DNA of 64,000 nucleotides, from contig OX457065.1 of assembly GCA_949752795.1 (NCBI GenBank), positions 1,612,001 through 1,676,000 of the forward strand, written 5' to 3'. Below the pieces are notes generated by a model. It saw only the letters and a program-made list of their open reading frames with translations, was not told the DNA's origin and made no database searches. The translations under genes were made by a program, and so were the position numbers. Source of the DNA: Hyperoodon ampullatus. Lineage: Eukaryota > Chordata > Mammalia > Artiodactyla > Ziphiidae. Below, piece by piece: positions 43,027 through 54,700 of the stretch; the stretch's first letter is position 1, and every line of letters starts with the position of its first letter.

Positions 43027-43899
43027 AGGGTTAGCTGTGGCAGACGGTGGTGCTTCAATAGTTCTAAACTGATACACGGGTCCCCACTAACAGCTTACGT
43101 GGAGGGAGGTGGCTGAGCGGCAGCGATGACAATAACCAGTAAATTGCTTAGAAAAATCACTGTGATCCTAACAGGTGGATGTCAGCAGCTGGGGAAGGAA
43201 AGAGCAGGAGGTGGGGCCCTGCAGGGGGTTTCCAGAGCATCTTTCAGAGCTCTCGTCACAAGCCCCAGGGCCCCCAAGAGCCAAGGGGAAGCTGGGGTCA
43301 CCACCCCCATCCCGGCAAAGGAACGGGCCTTGGTGGGGTTGGGACCTCCGGTGGCTGCAGGTGGCATCTTTCCCTAGAGATTTTTTCAGCTGTGGAGCAC
43401 CACACTTCGTGTGGCCCAGCACGGCCTCTGAGTTACGGGGCGGCCCCGAGTTCACAGGCGTGCTTGCGCCCCATGTCCCGAGCAGTATGTCCGTCCTCCC
43501 GGGCATGGTCTGGACAGGCTGCATGTCCAGGGCCCCTCTGTGGCCTCTGTCCTGTCACCTCGAGGGCAGGCCGCGTGTGACCTCGCTTCCTTTCCAAACC
43601 CAGCTCCCCCGCACCACGGCGATGGCATGGCGGTGGCGCTCCAGGTATCGGCACGGAGCCGCCAACACGGAGGGTGACCCCAGTTCAAGACTTGCTTGGT
43701 GCAGCGAGGACGGGAGGGTGCTCCCCGGGGGCCTCCAGACGCTGCTACCTGCACCCCTGACTCAGCAGGTGGACGCACCCTGTGCCCCCTCCCAGATGAG
43801 GAAACAGTCCTGGTTTCAAATAACTTTTTTCTTTTAAATATGGGCGATTCTTTAACCAGATCTGTAAAGGTGACTGAATATGCCTCTATGAGAGCTTTC

Positions 43900-43912
43900 A
43901 AATAAATAAATT
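43900..43912 (-). promoter_or_regulatory. MGLL: AU-rich element in MGLL 3'UTR
   Basis: On the reverse strand the sequence reads aatttatttattt, two overlapping AUUUA pentamers in an AT-rich context. Such elements can recruit mRNA-decay or stabilising proteins. Function here is inferred from the motif. Confidence 0.45.
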
Positions 43913-45597
43913 CATGCATCGAAAGATTACTGGTCAAACCACGTGTCTGGTATTTCGTTTGGGATGTGGCCTTGCCATGGCATGCTTCGGGGGGCGGGGG
44001 CTGTGACCTGTGACCTGCGGGCAGGACGGCTGGGGTTTGTGGGTGGAGTTTCTGCCGTTCCTTAGCCCAAGAGCAGGAACTTCCTCACGGTTGCCCAGCT
44101 GGGCAGGTGGGGCCGACCTCTCTTTGCATTTTCTACATGTTTTTCTCCTCCATAGAGAAGCCAGAGAAATAAGATGTGGCGATGAAGCCGCTCTCTGTGG
44201 GGACCCAGGCGCCGTCCCTCGGGGGTGGGTGCCTGGGCGCCTCTCCCCCGCAAGGGGCAGGAGCAGCAGGACACGCACCAAGGCCCCCGCCAGCTGACCG
44301 TCGCTGGGGGTGAGCAGCTCGGGGGCCCTTGGAGGTGGACCCAGAACCAGACCTGGAAGAACAGGGCACACGTGGGGCATCAGCTCCCACCGCTCGAGGA
44401 GGAGGAGGGGGAGTGGGGAGCCCTAGGCCCCAGCCTCTGCGTCAGGCAGGGAAGCCTTGGGGTGGCGGGACCGCACCTCCCCCAGGGTTCCCCGCCCCGG
44501 TGGCTCCATCCCCACCACGGCCACATGTGCAGGTGGGGCCTCAAGACCTGACAGCGAGTCCCATTTCAAAGTCAAAGTACGCCCTGGGTGGGTGGTGACC
44601 CTGTTTACTTCTGTCACAACTGAGGGCCAAGGGGTGGGGGGCCGTGGGTCTGGCACCGAGAAAGGCAGCGGGGCTGCTGTGGCCTCAGGCCTGCAGCCAT
44701 GGGCAGGGCCACTGCGTGGGGAGCTTCTCCGGCCACCAGAGGTAGCTGTGCTGCCAGCACCGAGGCTCCCAGGGCGGCTGTGGCCTGGCAGGCGGGAACT
44801 GGGACAGGCCTGTCCCGCACGGGGCTCCTAGGCCCGCCCCCCGGGGCTGCACAGGGCCGTGGGGCACCCGTGCCTTCAAGCCCCCTGGCTCCCACCCCCC
44901 ACCCGGCTCTGCTTCAGAGCAGACGCTGTACACACAAGGCACTCCATCTCCAACACAACCGTCCCCCGAGCCCCAGGTAACACTAGTCAGCGACGAACAG
45001 CCGCCCTGACGTGCCCCGCGGTGGGAAGGGGGTGAGGATGCCTCTTCTTGGCCAAGCGCCACCTGCCCCACAGCCCACCCCGGGCTCCCGGTGGACAGGG
45101 AGCTGACGCGGGTCACGGGTGGACACGTGCTGAGGAAGTGCAGGCATGTTCTGGGCCGCGGCGGCACAAGAGTCTGCCGGGGAAGTGGATGCCGCCCCGC
45201 ATCCGGCGGCCAGAGGGGGGCCCCAGCCGAGGCAGTGAGGGCGGAGTGCGGGGTGGCAGGAGGGGACCCCTCCAGGTATTGCAGTGGGGGTCCTGGGACC
45301 CTGCGGAGCGGGAGAGGCAGGGCAGGGCTCTGCGGCCTGAGGCCTTCCAGCACATTCTCTGGGAAGCATTGTGACCTCCTATTTTTGCATGGTGTCCACC
45401 ACTTAAGGCAGATCCAGTGGCGGATGGCCTGATGTGCGACAAGACTGACTTTTTTCTTTTTTTTTTAGTAAATTGTGCTAGGGATTCCTCCAATTTGTGG
45501 TTTTTGTTTGTTTGTTAGCAAAGCCACATCTAAGAAGCCAGCTCCCGCCCTTCCTCTGCCTGCTTCCCCGACTGTGGCCCGACGGCTGGCCAGGCAC

Positions 45598-45723
45598 TCA
45601 GGGCGGGGACCCCGTTCCTGCCGCCGCAGTCCTTTGAGAGACCCACGTGTTTATCTCACGGAAGACGGAGCTGGTCACTTCAGGAAGCTCTTTGTGGAGG
45701 ACGTGGTAGGCACCTTCGTAAAT
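45598..45723 (-). CDS. MGLL: MGLL terminal coding exon, residues 263-303 (catalytic His269)
   Basis: 126 nt after the reverse-strand acceptor 'ctaattgcag'. It encodes [20 protein letters not shown], then [20 protein letters not shown], Pro and stop. His269 is in AYHVLH. The whole exon lies on the reverse strand; the stop TGA is at 45598-45600. Confidence 0.96.
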   Translation of the reverse strand: MYEGAYHVLHKELPEVTSSVFREINTWVSQRTAAAGTGSPP

Positions 45724-48700
45724 CTGCAATTAGGAAAGACAGGAAGTCACGGCTACCGCGAGTGACACGTGCGGGCAAGGCGGCCGGGCAGTGGATGGGG
45801 AGGACACCCTCTCCACACACCCACGCCTGGTCAGCAGGTGGTGCTGCAAACAGCTGGAAAGGTCCCAACATGTCCGTCAGGTCCTTTCTTGGACCACTGT
45901 CCCCCCTCCACGCCACTCCCCCTCCAGCCTTGCCCCACCTGTGCCCCCTCTCCTCCCGTGGGACCCCAGCCTGCCCGGCTGACCCTCACTCCCACCCACC
46001 CACGGCGGTGGTCCTGACACCAGCTCCACAGCCCTCACATCGCGGTGGCCGGGGATCACTTTCACTCTCGTAGGATTTGGCTTCTCAGCATCATTCAAAA
46101 GCTGACCAGGGTAACCTTCTAGAAACACCTTCCTCCGTGGTTCCCACAGCCCTCGACCCTCCTGGTCTTCTTCCCGCCTCTCGGTCAAGGCTGCAGCATG
46201 CCGCCCTCCTGAGCTGCAGGCTGGTGCGGCCGAGGCGGGGTCGGGCCTCTTTCCCCCACCTCCCCAGGAGCCCCGTCAGGCCCCTGGCTGTAAAAGCCAC
46301 CCGTGTGCTGATGACTCAGAATCTGCATCTCCAGCCAGACCTCCCCTGAACTTCCCATGTGTGTAACCACCTGCCTACCTGCCATTTCAGCCATTTCTAA
46401 CAGCTATCTCCAAGTTTGTTGGTTTGCTTTTTAAGCTGTAGTACAAATCATGTAACATGAAATTTACCACCTTAACCACGTCTTGAGTGTCCGGCTCAGG
46501 GGTGCTAAGTACCTGTGCATGCGGTGCCATATCCTCATCCTGCACAACTGAACCCTGTCCCCGTTACAGCGCCCTCCTCCCAGCCCTTGGAAACACCACC
46601 CTACTTTCTTTTTTTTTTCCTTTTCCGGCTGCGCCACTCGGCTTCTGAGATCTTAGTTCCCTGCCCAGGGCCCCGGCAGTGAAAGTGCGGAGCCCTAACC
46701 ATTGGACCGCCGGGGAAGTCCCCCTACTTTCTATGCGCTTTGAATGCTTTGCGTATGTCGTGTGCGTGGAATCACGCACTATTTGGCCTTCTGTGAACGG
46801 CTCATTTCGCTGAGCACAGCCTCCTCCAGGCTCATCCGTGTGGCAGCAGGTGTCAGAACATCCCCCTTTTCGAGGTTGGAAAACACCCCCTTGCCTGGAA
46901 GGACCACCTCCCCTCAGCGGGCACTGGGGCTGCATCCACCTCTTGGCCGCTGTGAACATGGGGTGGAAATCTCTCTTCGAGACCCTAATTTCAATTCTTT
47001 TTCTGAATTTCAACTCCCTCTCGGGTGTGCCAACGTGGGACTTGCGGCCGGGACCGCCTCCCGCCGTGATGGGAGCGGCTGTCCTTCCCCGCCTTCCTCC
47101 TGCTGCTTGCCCGGGCCTCCCGCTGGCAGGGGTGTTGGGCCAGGGGCTGCCACTCTTAGCCGCGACGGGCGGGGCGCTGGACAGTGCAGACGCGTGAGAG
47201 CCTCTGTAGCACAGCACGCTGGGGCAAGCAGTGCAGCGGGCTCGGGGGTGCCAGCACCCATGCGGCAGGTGTGGCACCTGCGGGGAGCTGCTCGCCTAGC
47301 GGGAGGTGGCCCTCGCCCGGGGTGGCCACGCGGCCGTGCCCAAGCTGGGGTGGCACTGTCCAGGGGACACGTCTGTTCGCACCTGTGCCCTGGGGCGGCG
47401 GTCTGCCCAGCCAACCACACAGAGCCACCTTCAGGCTCCACTGCCACTTGGCAGGGACACAGCCGGTGCCCCTGCTCTCTCCCCACCCTCCAGCCAGGGG
47501 TCTTCCCGGTTCAGCCAGACACCCGGGAACAGCACCACCTGAAACAGCCTTTTCCGTCCTGTTGTGCCTGACACGCCTGACGCCCTCTGAGGAAGAAGAC
47601 CTCTTCTGCCCGGAGGCCAGTTGCGGTTCTTTCCTTGACCGGATGAACCATCAGCTAATGACTGTCAAGCTCCCACGGAATCAACAGACACCTCGTGCTC
47701 CTGGGACGTGCCTCCCCGGGGTCCAGGCCAGCCCTAAACCAAGGGTCCGGGCAGGTGCCCTAGAGGGACACCGCCCTCCCCGCCCCAGGGACGGGGGGCG
47801 GCTGCTCACCTTGAGCGTCTTGTCCTGGCTCTTGGCGGACTCCATGAGCAGGTAGGCGCCCCTGCTGTCACACAGGCGGTCGGCAGAGCCCTGCAGCAGC
47901 AGGAAGGGCAGGGTCAGCTTGGGCAGCGCCCGCTCCACCCTCGAGACGGCGTTGAGCAGCTGGATGCCGAAGCACACTTTCAGCCCCGCCCGGCAGATGA
48001 GGGGGTCCGTGTTGTAGATGTCCACCTGCGGGAGGAGAGAGGCCGGAGTCCGTCAGTCCCTCCCGGTCCCTCCTGCTCTGGCTCTGAAGAGCCGACCCCG
48101 GCAGTGGGCCTGGCATGGGGACCCCCGGTCAGTCCGGCCATGCTGCCCCTGCTTCCAGCCTGCTCTGTGACCCCCCATCCACGCCTGTGCCCTGGGACGG
48201 TTTCAGCATCAATCTGTGGGTTTTTTCACGTGAGCAGCATCATATGTTCGCTTTGATGAGTTCACACAGGAATAGCTCGGAAGATGTTTTGGTGTCAGTC
48301 TGAGCGGATTCTGTTTTCTCTACGTCTGTCTGTCCCGACACAGTGTCCCCTGGTTGAAGAGGGTGAGGAGCACCCACGACTGCCGGGGCGCAGGGCTGTC
48401 TGCGCAGGAACGAGGCAGGGAAAGGCTTGGGCAGGACACCCCTGCGGGCGTCAGGGCGTGGCTCCAGCAGGCTGCCTGCCATCCCCCTGCGCCTGTGGAC
48501 GGGACTGCCCCTCTGCCGGACGTGCGCAGCGGCCGGGCCCGCCCTCCTCAGCCATCAGCCTGCCGCTGAGAATCTGACCATGGCCTTTGTGGGGCTCCCG
48601 GGCCCCATCCTTGGCTTTCTGGCTTCACTCCTCTTGCCCCAAGGGGACAGTGAGTGGCCTGCTTGCTGTGAGCTGAGACGGGACACATGCCCACAGAACT

Positions 48701-51700
48701 CTCTGGACCAGGTCGGGGCCATGACACCTCTTCCCTCACCTCTCTTTTCAGGAGCTGCGTGGCGTCAGGAGGGGTGAGGGAACGGAGGGTCAGCTGCCCG
48801 CGAGGAGGCCTGAGTGTCCACTGTGCCTCCATCTGACTCTCAGGCGGGGGCCGCGTCTCCCTGTGACGACCCCCCGCAGGGCCTCATCCAGGGTCCCGGA
48901 TCCACTTGGAGAGGGACAGGCTGTCCCAGGTCCCCCCACCACCCCGATTCTTCTGGAGCAGGCAAGCCAGACCACTTGGGAAAAGCCACGCGAGATGAAT
49001 GAGCCCCTGCCTGCAGCGGAGATGGCGGGCCTCCCTTGGGGCCGGGCCACCAGTCTGGGGGCCAAGAACACGGGAGCGGCAGGGGCTCCTTCAGGGTCTG
49101 CAAGGAGGGCTGCTTAGGAAGAGGCGGCGGGGCCAGAGAGCCCTGGTTTCTGGGTGTCCCTGTGAACGAACGCCCAGGGCCCGGGCCCACGAGGCCACCT
49201 CCTTCCTGAGCGGCTTGGCGCCTGTGCTGCTGACCGGCCGTGAAGCCCCTCAGGGAACTGGCTCTGGGTTAACTGCTCTGACGGCCCAGGTGGCTTCCCA
49301 CTCTTGGCTCTTTTTCCATGTCTGGAGCACGTAGGCGCTGTGCACACAATGGTTCATTCTAGACCTGGGAGGAGCCGCCAGCTGTGTCGGGGAAAGGGCA
49401 CCGCATGGGGGCAGAGGGGCTGCCGGAAGGCAGGGCAGGGACTGCCTCCTCTCAGGGAACCGGCCCGGCCCAACCCCAGGGCCTTTGCTTTCTGAGGGCC
49501 TAAGACCTAAATCCGCCAAAAGTTCTCCTAGTGGGGGAGGCTCGCGTCCTGTCCCCCAGGCAGGAGACAGACAGCCTTCTCCCTCCCAGCCCAGGCCAGG
49601 CCCAGAACACCCATCAGCGGCCTGAACCCATTCAAAACCAAAGACCAAACAGTCGGTGCCCAAAGATCACTTACTGTGGGATTCCATCTCCATGACATTC
49701 TTAAAAGGACAAATCGGGGGCTTCCCTGGTGGCGCAGTGGTTGAGAATCTGCCTGCCAGTGCAGGGGACACGGGTTCGTGCCCCGGTCTGGGAAGATCCC
49801 ACATGCCGCGGAGCAACCAAGCCTGTGTGCCACGGCCGCTGAGCCTGTGCATCACAACTATTGAAGCCCGCAAGCCTAGAGCCCGTGCTCCACAAGAGAA
49901 GCCAGCGCAGTGAGAAGCCCGCGCACCACAACAAAGAGTAGCCCCCGCTCACCACAACTAGAGAAAGCCCACGCACAGCAACGAAGACCCAACACAGCCA
50001 AAAATAAAATAAATTAATTTATATTTTAAAAAAAGGACAAATTAGAGAAATGTAGACCAGACTAGTGGTGGTCAGGCTTGAGGGCATGGGGCTACAAGAT
50101 GGCAACATGGGGTCTTTGTGGGGACGGGCTGACTCACCCCTGAGGGTATCCTGGCCGCCATAACCCTGTGGTTTTGCAAGATGTCAGCTCTGGGGCAAAC
50201 TGGGCAAGGCACACAGCCCCTCTGAGTTATTTCTCACAACTGCACATGAATCAGAAGTCTCAAAGCACAAGTTCAGTTAAAAGCACAACAAGGACTCGGT
50301 CTCTGGCGATCTCTCTTGCCCCCTGCCCCCCATTTCTGGAGCACAGCCACGAACACGTCAGCTGGAGGCTGTGGACCCGGGTCCAAGCCAGGGCATCTTT
50401 GCTCCAGGTGACCAACCTCTGGGGGTGTGTCCACTGACTGAGACGTGAAGTCTTTTCTCTTGGGGGGAAACCCTGTGAGGAAGACCACCCAGCCCCGACG
50501 TTTCCCAGCTGTGTGATGTGGGCAAGGCTCTTCTCTCTGGAATGCCATTTGTTGATCTGTGAAATGGGAGTGACGGTGGTCATGCCCCGGAGGACGCCGG
50601 GCGTCTGGATGGGATGTGCACCCTGGGGCCCAGGCTGGGTCTGCCCCACAGCAAGTCTAATGCCGTGCGGCTGCCTGACCCCAGCGCGGGGCAGTGAGGT
50701 GGGGTGTCAGGCTCCTCGGCCTGGGTTTCCCATCGAGGAAGGGTTCTCTTCTGAGCACCAGCCTCTTCTGGCACCTTCCCTGTCGAGGGGTCTGAGGGCT
50801 CTCGGCAAGGTTGACTTGACAGCTGGGAACAAGCCAACTGGGGCACCTGCCTTTTTTTTTTTTTGCAGTACGCGGGCCTCTCACTGCTGTGGCCTCTCCC
50901 GTTGCGGAGCACAGGCTCCGGATGCGCAGGCTCAGCGGCCATGGCTCACGGGCCCAGCCGCTCCGCGGCACGTGGGATCCTCCCGGACCGGGGCACGAAC
51001 CCGCGTCCCCTGCATCGGCAGGCGGACTCTCAACCACTGCGCCACCAGGAAAGCCCCACGCCTGCCTTTTGAAAAAGCTTTGCCCTGAAGCACGGGAAGC
51101 AACCCACAGTGGGGAGCGTTCTTAAACTTCTGGTTGAGCAAAATCCAGGAATCACCCCCCACCCCCACCCAGCCAGATCTCTTGACCTCTTTTTTGAAAA
51201 GCTGTTCTGGGATGGACTCAAAATGAGATTTTTAATTAGAACAGTATTAGAAATAACTAGCCCTGAGCCCTCACCTCTGTGCCAGGTGCCGTGCTGAGTG
51301 CTTTACATGTACTTGCTCCTTGAGTCTCCGCAGGACCCCTACGCAGGGACTGTCATTATTATCCATTTTACACATGAGGAGACTGAGGCTCAGAAAGGCT
51401 GGGTGACTCACCCAATGTCACACAGCAAGTGAGGGACGGAGCCAGGATCAGAAGGAGGCAGTCGGGCCCCACCATCAGCACTCCCACCCTCTCACCACGC
51501 TGTGCTACATGTTTAGACAGGGGGAAGTCAAGGTGAGTCCTGCGGGCTCAAGCGGCCAGGGGGCGTGGGTGCAGGGAACCAGCACGCCCCAGAAGAGAAA
51601 CGGGTGCATCCCTGGTGAGGACTGTAGCGTGCTGCCACCCTCACGGCCTGCCACGGGGTGGGGGGCCTCTGAGCACAGGTGAGTGTCCTGCCCACGTGAT

Positions 51701-54700
51701 TTCACACTTCCTCGAGAGGCCCAACCCAGCAGGCCTAACCTCCTGCGTTCCCTCCCAGACACCTACAGACATGTCTGCAGATGGTCTTCCTGACCCTCCT
51801 TCCAGCCCATCCACTCCCTCTGTCTACGGCAACCTCATCTTCCACCTGCTTCAGGGCCACCTGGGATTCCCATCTCCTTCCTCCACTGTTTCCATCTCTC
51901 TTCATTCATCCATTTTCACCCCAGGGAAATCAGAGAGCCTTCCCCGGCATACTGGAGAGAGCAGGACAACTCTACCCAAGTATCCTCTGGAGACAGAGGA
52001 TATTGTACAAACAATATACCTGGATAAGGGGTTATTATCCAGACTATATAAAGAACTCCTACAACTCAACAGCAAACCTGATTAAAAAATGGACAAAGTA
52101 CTTGAATAGACATTTCTCCAAAGAAGATATATCAATACAAACGGCCAATAAAGCATGTGAAAAGATGCACAATATCACTAATCATTAGGGAAATGCACAT
52201 CAAAACCATCTGGCAACCCCTCTTCTAAGTATAAACCCGAAAGAATTGAAAGCAGGGTTTTGAAAAGATACTTGCGCAGCCCCGTTCACGGCAGTGTTAT
52301 TCACAAGAGCCGAGGAGCGGGAGCAGCCAGCGTCCAGAGGATGAGTTAACAGAACGTGGTCACACAGACCACGGGGTACTGTTCAGCCTTAAAGAGGAAG
52401 GAGATTCTGACACCTGCTGCCACACGGGTAAGCCCTGAGGATAAGCCGGTCATGAAAGGACAAACACTGTGAGGTCCCTCGAGGAGTCAGGTTCACGGGG
52501 CGGGGGTGGGCAGGGCTGGGGAGCTGGCGTTCAGTGGGGAACAGTCTCCGTTTGGGAAGATGAGGAAGTTCTGAAGACGACGGTGGTGACGGACAAACGA
52601 TGTGAATGCATTTAATCCCACTGAGCTGTACACTTAAAACTGGTTAAGATGGCAAATTTTACATTCTGTATATTTTACCACAATACATCTTAAAATATTT
52701 AAAATATATGTCCATATTGATATTTCATCTCTAAGCAAAGATAAAGAAAGCATGGCTGAGTACTTCCAATTGGTGAATTACGGGGAGGAGAATACGGGTG
52801 TATGCTATACTACTATGTCCACTTTTCTGTAGATTTGAAATTTCCCACAAGTAAAATTGGAGGGAAAGCTCCAATTTGAATTATGGAAATTAACCTCTCC
52901 TCTCCCCGCAGTCTTGGTTTTCATGTCATTTTTATCCCCTTGTCAGGAGAAGCCACGCATCCCCTGGGCAGGTTTGGGGCAGGAGACCCCCGTGGTCAGA
53001 CTGCCCTGTCTGGGGCTCGTATCGGGCTTGGCCAGTATCCCAAGCCTTGGCAAGTCAGTTGCATCCTATCCTCACGCACATGGGCCTCCAACCGTCATCT
53101 CCCGGCCTGCTGCAAGGTCACCGGTGGTACCTCTGAGACTGTGGTGGGTGAGCCCTGCCCGGCTCGCAGCTGCTTTCTTGCTGGACCCGTGAAGGTACCT
53201 GGGAGACAGGCTGAGCAGGGCCTGCAGGGCAGGGGGGCCTCGTTTTGTCTGGGGCCTGGCTGGCAGCTGGAACCGCCCCTGACAGTTTCTCCCACAGAGG
53301 CCCTGGCTTTTCTGCTGCCATTACAGCCACTGACCTCAGGGACCCGCCTCTCTCGAGCTCGGAGCTGTTTCTGCCAGAGTCCCGGTGGAAGGAGGGCTGG
53401 GAGGCAGGCGTAGATCAACGGACCCCTATGCAGGGCGCCGGCCTGAGCTCGGCCCGCTCACACGCTCCCCCACCGGCCACCCCAGACGGAGGCCCACGCA
53501 AAGAGATGTTCCCATGGCTCCTTTTTTTTTTTTAAGGCGTTGGTAAATTATCAGCTGCCCGAAATAGACAAGTCTTCTGTGGCGATATGAGCGATGAATG
53601 ACGGCGAGTCACAGAATAAGATCAGCTAAGCGAGCAGGTTCTACTGGAGAGGGGCTCGTGGGAGGCCGTGTCCTGGGGCAGCATGGGACGCTCAGCCTAT
53701 CTTTAGCCTTGGTTACAATGAGTCAAACGCCCCAGCATGGCCGAGCCTTCCCAGAGCTGGCAGGAGCTTCCCAGGGCCACGGGCAGGTGGCCTCCCAGCC
53801 GTGTGGGCAGAAGACACGCAGGCCAACAGGGGAACAGTGGCCTGACCCCTGAGGCAGGCACACCGCAAATACTGGGTGGGGGTCCGGAGTGGAACCCACC
53901 ACAGACGTGAGAGGGTGCAGAGCTGGCCCCTTCTCAGCTCGCTGGGTGCCCGGAACGCACCAGATGGCCGGCAGGCATGATGTACGCCAGCCAGGAGATG
54001 CCTGGAGGGCGTCCCAGCACAGTTACAGAGAACAGAGACTCGGTTCTAGAAGACAAACTGCCCCAATATATAAACAGTGGACGTTCCCAGCAGAAGACCT
54101 GGACACGGGGCCAGAGGATGGGGCCTGGAAGGGAAGCAGGGCACCTGTCTGTGAGCGGTCGGACGGTCACCGATGGTGTGCAGGGGGCGTCAGGAGCTCC
54201 TCAGCACCTCCGCCTCACACCTCCCCCTCCGGCGGCCTTGGCCGGAGAACTATTTAGAACATTCAAGGCTTTTCAGAGTGGGAGGGATTCATCACATTCC
54301 GAAAAACCCGTGGTTGAGGGTGGAATGATTAGTATGTCAGTACAGTAAGCCAATGTGCTGACTGGGGACTCTGTGTAGACAAACACAACAAAGGCCGAGC
54401 AACCACTTGCTTGTTCCCAGGATTTCAGTTCCAGGAGCACTTCAGAACTAAGGCTCAAACATGAGAGACCTAGGCTCAAATCCTTACTTAGTAGCTGTGT
54501 GTCCCTGGATAAGTGACTTGCCCTCTCTGGGCCTAAGTTTCCACAAATGCAAATACTGATGTTAAGACTGACTTCCCGGAGCTGTGGACAGGCAGACGGA
54601 GGGCCGCGACACGGTGCACTGGGTGGGGTTAAGCCAACGCCAGGCATTTCTGCCTTTACTCCTGCATGCTGGGAGCCTGCGCCTCTGAGGGTTCACTTCT

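Larger units (their letters stand above)
43021..45597 (-). other. MGLL: MGLL 3' untranslated region (inferred)
   Basis: About 2.58 kb between the MGLL stop and the first good reverse-strand AATAAA. No plausible gene lies inside. It includes an AU-rich element at 43900-43912 (two overlapping ATTTA on the reverse strand). A long 3'UTR of this size is typical of mammalian MGLL mRNA. The extent is inferred from the poly(A) signal only. Confidence 0.75.
45724..47809. other. MGLL: MGLL last intron
   Basis: 2.1 kb. Holds an old L1 remnant with a SINE inside (46390-46990). The rest is unique. The 275-codon + frame at 46744-47571 starts in this repeat and is not supported. Confidence 0.85.

Noticed and set aside
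42194..43072. 292-codon + strand open frame
   Set aside because: GC-rich chance frame with no domain, overlapping the MGLL 3' end in antisense.
46744..47571. 275-codon + strand open frame antisense to MGLL
   Set aside because: Starts inside an L1 remnant and has no domain or splice-supported structure.
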